Positions 13,569 through 15,829 of a stretch of DNA of 15,829 nucleotides are shown here, piece by piece. The position numbers and the translations under genes were made by a program. The notes beneath the pieces were generated by a model. The model was not told where the DNA came from. It searched no databases and saw nothing but the letters and a program-made list of their open reading frames with translations. Source of the DNA: Cellvibrionales bacterium UBA4495 (GTDB taxonomy: Bacteria > Pseudomonadota > Gammaproteobacteria > Pseudomonadales > Porticoccaceae); NCBI GenBank assembly GCA_002388905.1, contig DGNJ01000096.1:9309-25137 (forward strand), written 5' to 3'. Numbering within the stretch: the first letter of the stretch is position 1; every line of letters begins with the position of its first letter.

Positions 13569-14777
13569 ATGACACCGGCATACCGATGGATAGTGTTATC
13601 CCTGACCCTGGTGATGCAGATGCTGGTTATCGGCATCGGCATGTACTGTTTTACCTTTTTCGCCGTGGCCTGGGTGGACGAATTTGCCACCAGCCGCAGT
13701 CAGTTGATGATGGCCTTTGCCGGTATGACTGTAATGGCGGCGCTGCTGTCGCCCTTTGGCGGCATGCTTATCGACAGTTTTCCGGCACGCCGGCTGGTCA
13801 TGGCGGGTATTGCCCTGTACAGCCTGGGCTTCCTGCTGATTTCCCAGGCAACACAGGCCTGGGCCGTGATCGCCGTCTTTACCCTGCTCATGCCCATGGC
13901 GGTGGTGCTGACCGGCCCGCTCATGTCCCAGAGCCTGGTGGCCAGGGTGTTCGAGGAAAAACGGGGCACGGCCATCGGCATTTGCGCCCTGGGCACCTCG
14001 CTGGGAGGTTTCGTCATGCCACCCCTCCTCGCCTCCCTGCTCGCCGTCATGGATTGGCGAATCGTGGCCATGCTGGTGGCCGGCGTGATTGGCGCGGGGC
14101 TCCTGCCCCTGGCCTTTTTAATCCTCGGCGCGGCACCCCGGCCCAGGCCGGCCGGGGAACGAACTCATGGGGCCAGGTCATCCGTCGAACTGATCAGGAA
14201 TCCGGACGTCCTGAAACTGGCCATCGCCTATGCGATACCGGCCGCCCTGTTCTCGGCCGTGTTGCAGAACATGGGGCTGTACGCCCGGGACCTCTCGGTA
14301 TCCCAGCCCCAGGCCGGTTTTATCGTATCGATCACCGCGATCCTCATGGCGGGAGGAAAGCTGTCGTCGGGGTTTCTCGCCGACCGCATCAGCCAGGCGG
14401 CGATTTACTATACGCTGACCGGTCTCGCCGGTGCGGGTATCCTGCTCACGGCCCTGGCCTCCGACTACCCTTCCCTGGCCGCGGGCGTTTTCCTGCTCGG
14501 GACCACCGCGGGGGGACTATTGCCACTGATTATCGTCGTCGCCTCCCAGCGTTTCGGGTCGGAGAATTTTGGCCGGGTCATGGGGCTGATAATGGCGGTG
14601 GCCAGCCTCTCGGGCCTGGCGCCGCTTTTCGCCGGCTGGATCCGGGATCTGAGCGGCAGCTACCAGCCGGCATTCATGCTGTTGCTGCCACTGTTATTGC
14701 TGGCTGCATTCTGCTTTTACCGGCTGACAAAGGAGACGGTGCCAATACCATCGAGCCAGAATGCGCAGGGTCAGTAG
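13569..14777 (+). CDS. MFS transporter
   Basis: A 402-aa inner-membrane protein with about 12 predicted helices, of major facilitator superfamily type, resembling monocarboxylate/oxalate-formate type carriers. The first half has the loop 2-3 signature in degenerate form (GGMLIDSFPARR, about residues 60-71); a second, better copy, GGKLSSGFLADRIS, lies between the helices of the second half. Helix-rich stretches such as WIVLSLTLVMQMLVIGIGMY open the protein. The ATG at 13569 has AAAGGA (13557-13563) 5-6 nt upstream and begins right before TM1; the upstream open frame to 13419 is Pro/Arg-rich and not membrane-like. It diverges from the SnoaL gene and precedes SDR2 by 129 bp. Uptake of the substrate processed by the neighbouring oxidoreductases is inferred; export is possible. 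Confidence 0.93.
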   Translation: MTPAYRWIVLSLTLVMQMLVIGIGMYCFTFFAVAWVDEFATSRSQLMMAFAGMTVMAALLSPFGGMLIDSFPARRLVMAGIALYSLGFLLISQATQAWAVIAVFTLLMPMAVVLTGPLMSQSLVARVFEEKRGTAIGICALGTSLGGFVMPPLLASLLAVMDWRIVAMLVAGVIGAGLLPLAFLILGAAPRPRPAGERTHGARSSVELIRNPDVLKLAIAYAIPAALFSAVLQNMGLYARDLSVSQPQAGFIVSITAILMAGGKLSSGFLADRISQAAIYYTLTGLAGAGILLTALASDYPSLAAGVFLLGTTAGGLLPLIIVVASQRFGSENFGRVMGLIMAVASLSGLAPLFAGWIRDLSGSYQPAFMLLLPLLLLAAFCFYRLTKETVPIPSSQNAQGQ

Positions 14778-14906
14778 GGAAAGTGCCAGCCGGAGGCAGC
14801 GACCCGCTGTGCCGATATTCCCTTCCGCCCCCGCATGCCGGGGTCCACGGATGACCGTCGCCGGCGGGACGGCGGATTTTCAACACCACAACACAGGATA
14901 AAATCG

Positions 14907-15746
14907 ATGAACGATGCAACCATGCAGGATTTAACGGATAAAGTCGCCATTGTCACCGGTGCCCATCGCGGCATCGGCCTGGAAACGGTCAAGCGACTGG
15001 CGGCGGGCGGCGCCCGGGTGGTGGCGGCGGACCTTCCCGGCCAGTCGCTGGAAACCGCGGTCCGGGAAGCCTCCCGGCTAGGCGAGGTGGTGCCCTTCCC
15101 GGTGGATATTGCCGACGAGAAAAGCGTCGAGGCGTTGATGGAATTCACCCTCGATACTTACAAGGGGCTGGATATCGTCGACAACAATGCCGCGCTCACC
15201 GCCGGCGGAGCCGACGGCGATATCCTCAACATGGATGTGGAAGCCTGGGACAAGACATTCCAGGTCAACAGCCGTGGCACCATGCTCATGTGCAAGCACG
15301 CGGTCAGGCACATGCTCGCCACCGGGGGCGGTTCCATTATCAATATCAGCTCCGGCACCTCCCTCTCCGGCCAGATCTACGCCAGCGCCTATGCCTGTTC
15401 CAAGGGCGCCATCAATACCCTCACCCAATATGTCGCCACCCAGTACGGCGAACAGGGGATCCGCTGCAATGCCCTGGCATTGGGACTGGTGATGACCGAG
15501 CGACTCGCCGAAGTGATGCCAGATGCGTTCCAGGAACTGTACCGGGAAAACAAGCTCGCCGGCCGCCTGGGCAAGCCCGAGGACGTGGCGGAAATGGTGG
15601 CTTTCCTGGGCTCGGATCGCTCCGCCTGGATTACCGGGCAAGTCTATTCGGTGGACGGGGGCTTCCTGGCCCATGCCCCGCAAATGGCCAGCGAAAAGAA
15701 AATGATCACGGCATCCGATGGTTTTCTGAATAAAGGGCACCTCTAA
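14907..15746 (+). CDS. SDR family NAD(P)-dependent oxidoreductase (SDR2)
   Basis: A 279-aa classical SDR and close paralogue of the SDR at 9616-10443. Motifs are TGAHRGIG (17-24), Asp42 in VAADLPG (NAD preference), NNAA (93-96), Ser148/149 and Tyr162-x-x-x-Lys166 (YACSK). The post-catalytic PG is again absent (CNALALGLVMTER), and the same C-terminal extension FLAHAPQMASEKKM is present. The most variable stretches between the copies are the residues after NNAA (97-106) and the substrate loop after MTER (about 195-215), the regions that shape SDR substrate pockets, so the pair may act on different substrates or stereoisomers. The ATG at 14907 has AGGAT (14895-14899) about 7 nt upstream; ATG 14922 is the alternative. 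It is probably cotranscribed with the MFS gene; only weak hairpins occupy the 129-bp gap. Confidence 0.93.
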   Translation: MNDATMQDLTDKVAIVTGAHRGIGLETVKRLAAGGARVVAADLPGQSLETAVREASRLGEVVPFPVDIADEKSVEALMEFTLDTYKGLDIVDNNAALTAGGADGDILNMDVEAWDKTFQVNSRGTMLMCKHAVRHMLATGGGSIINISSGTSLSGQIYASAYACSKGAINTLTQYVATQYGEQGIRCNALALGLVMTERLAEVMPDAFQELYRENKLAGRLGKPEDVAEMVAFLGSDRSAWITGQVYSVDGGFLAHAPQMASEKKMITASDGFLNKGHL

Positions 15747-15762
15747 AAATTGTGAGTGGCCT

Positions 15763-15826
15763 CTGCGCAACCTGACAGGCGTCAGCGCAAGGCGGTTTGC
15801 GCAGGACAAGGCTGGTTGTCCTTGTC
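15763..15826. repeat. Nested inverted repeats after SDR2
   Basis: CTGCGCAA (15763-15770) pairs perfectly with TTGCGCAG (15797-15804). Within that arm pair lies CTGAC/GTCAG (15772-15776/15781-15785, 4-base loop). Next to it, GACAAGG (15805-15811) pairs with CCTTGTC (15820-15826). There is no T-run, so it is not a standard intrinsic terminator. A REP-like element, a mobile-element end, or a 3'-UTR structure cut by the window edge are all possible. Confidence 0.5.
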
Positions 15827-15829
15827 AAG

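Noticed and set aside
13496..14854. A 452-aa frame overlapping the MFS gene in another plus-strand frame
   Set aside because: The translation is Arg/Pro/Gly-rich and lacks membrane helices or motifs, while the MFS frame has a ribosome site and about 12 helices.
14778..14906. A terminator between the MFS and SDR2 genes
   Set aside because: CCGTC/GACGG with an 8-base loop followed by ATTTTC is weak, and the SDR2 gene would then need its own promoter, which is not visible.

Overview
The window is GC-rich (roughly 60% by eye), densely coded and free of tRNA, rRNA, CRISPR or recognisable transposase genes. Gene content and style (SpATA20/YyaL-like thioredoxin protein, Prx6-type peroxiredoxin, GapA-type GAPDH, YeaO-like DUF488 protein, GT4 glycosyltransferase, SDR/MFS/molybdopterin accessory genes, Shine-Dalgarno starts) fit a free-living proteobacterium, most likely a gammaproteobacterium. 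That placement is inference; no marker gene settles it.

Left part (1-5170) is housekeeping and stress related. A DUF255 thioredoxin-fold protein enters from the left edge. It converges on a 1-Cys peroxiredoxin. Next come a minus-strand pair, a DUF488 protein followed by a Ub-like/Mut7-C RNase-domain protein, and then a plus-strand GAPDH.

Middle part (5231-8594) is a two-gene plus-strand unit with a 17-nt overlap: a polytopic LPG-synthase-TM/UPF0104 protein and a 759-aa chimera. The chimera runs TM helix, calcineurin-like phosphoesterase fold with nearly every metal-ligand motif replaced, second TM helix, GT4 glycosyltransferase. This is the most unusual item here. It looks like a membrane-surface glycolipid module with a catalytically dead periplasmic sensing or binding domain.

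Right part (8604-15746) looks like an accessory metabolic island: a minus-strand nitroreductase, a first SDR (+), a cytoplasmic single-subunit molybdopterin/4Fe-4S oxidoreductase and a SnoaL/NTF2-like protein (both -), an MFS transporter (+) and a second SDR (+). The two SDRs are close paralogues that bracket the molybdoenzyme, SnoaL and MFS genes. The SnoaL and MFS genes diverge from a 249-bp AT-rich region holding a perfect 12-bp palindrome and an array of CCAxACAA half-sites, a plausible operator for the whole unit. A strong intrinsic terminator for SDR1 lies inside the 3' coding end of the molybdoenzyme gene. Import (MFS), redox of an alcohol/ketone (SDRs), hydration/isomerisation or binding (SnoaL) and a Mo-dependent step would make a coherent small-molecule pathway. 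The substrate cannot be read from sequence.

The last 80 bases hold nested inverted repeats with no coding content.
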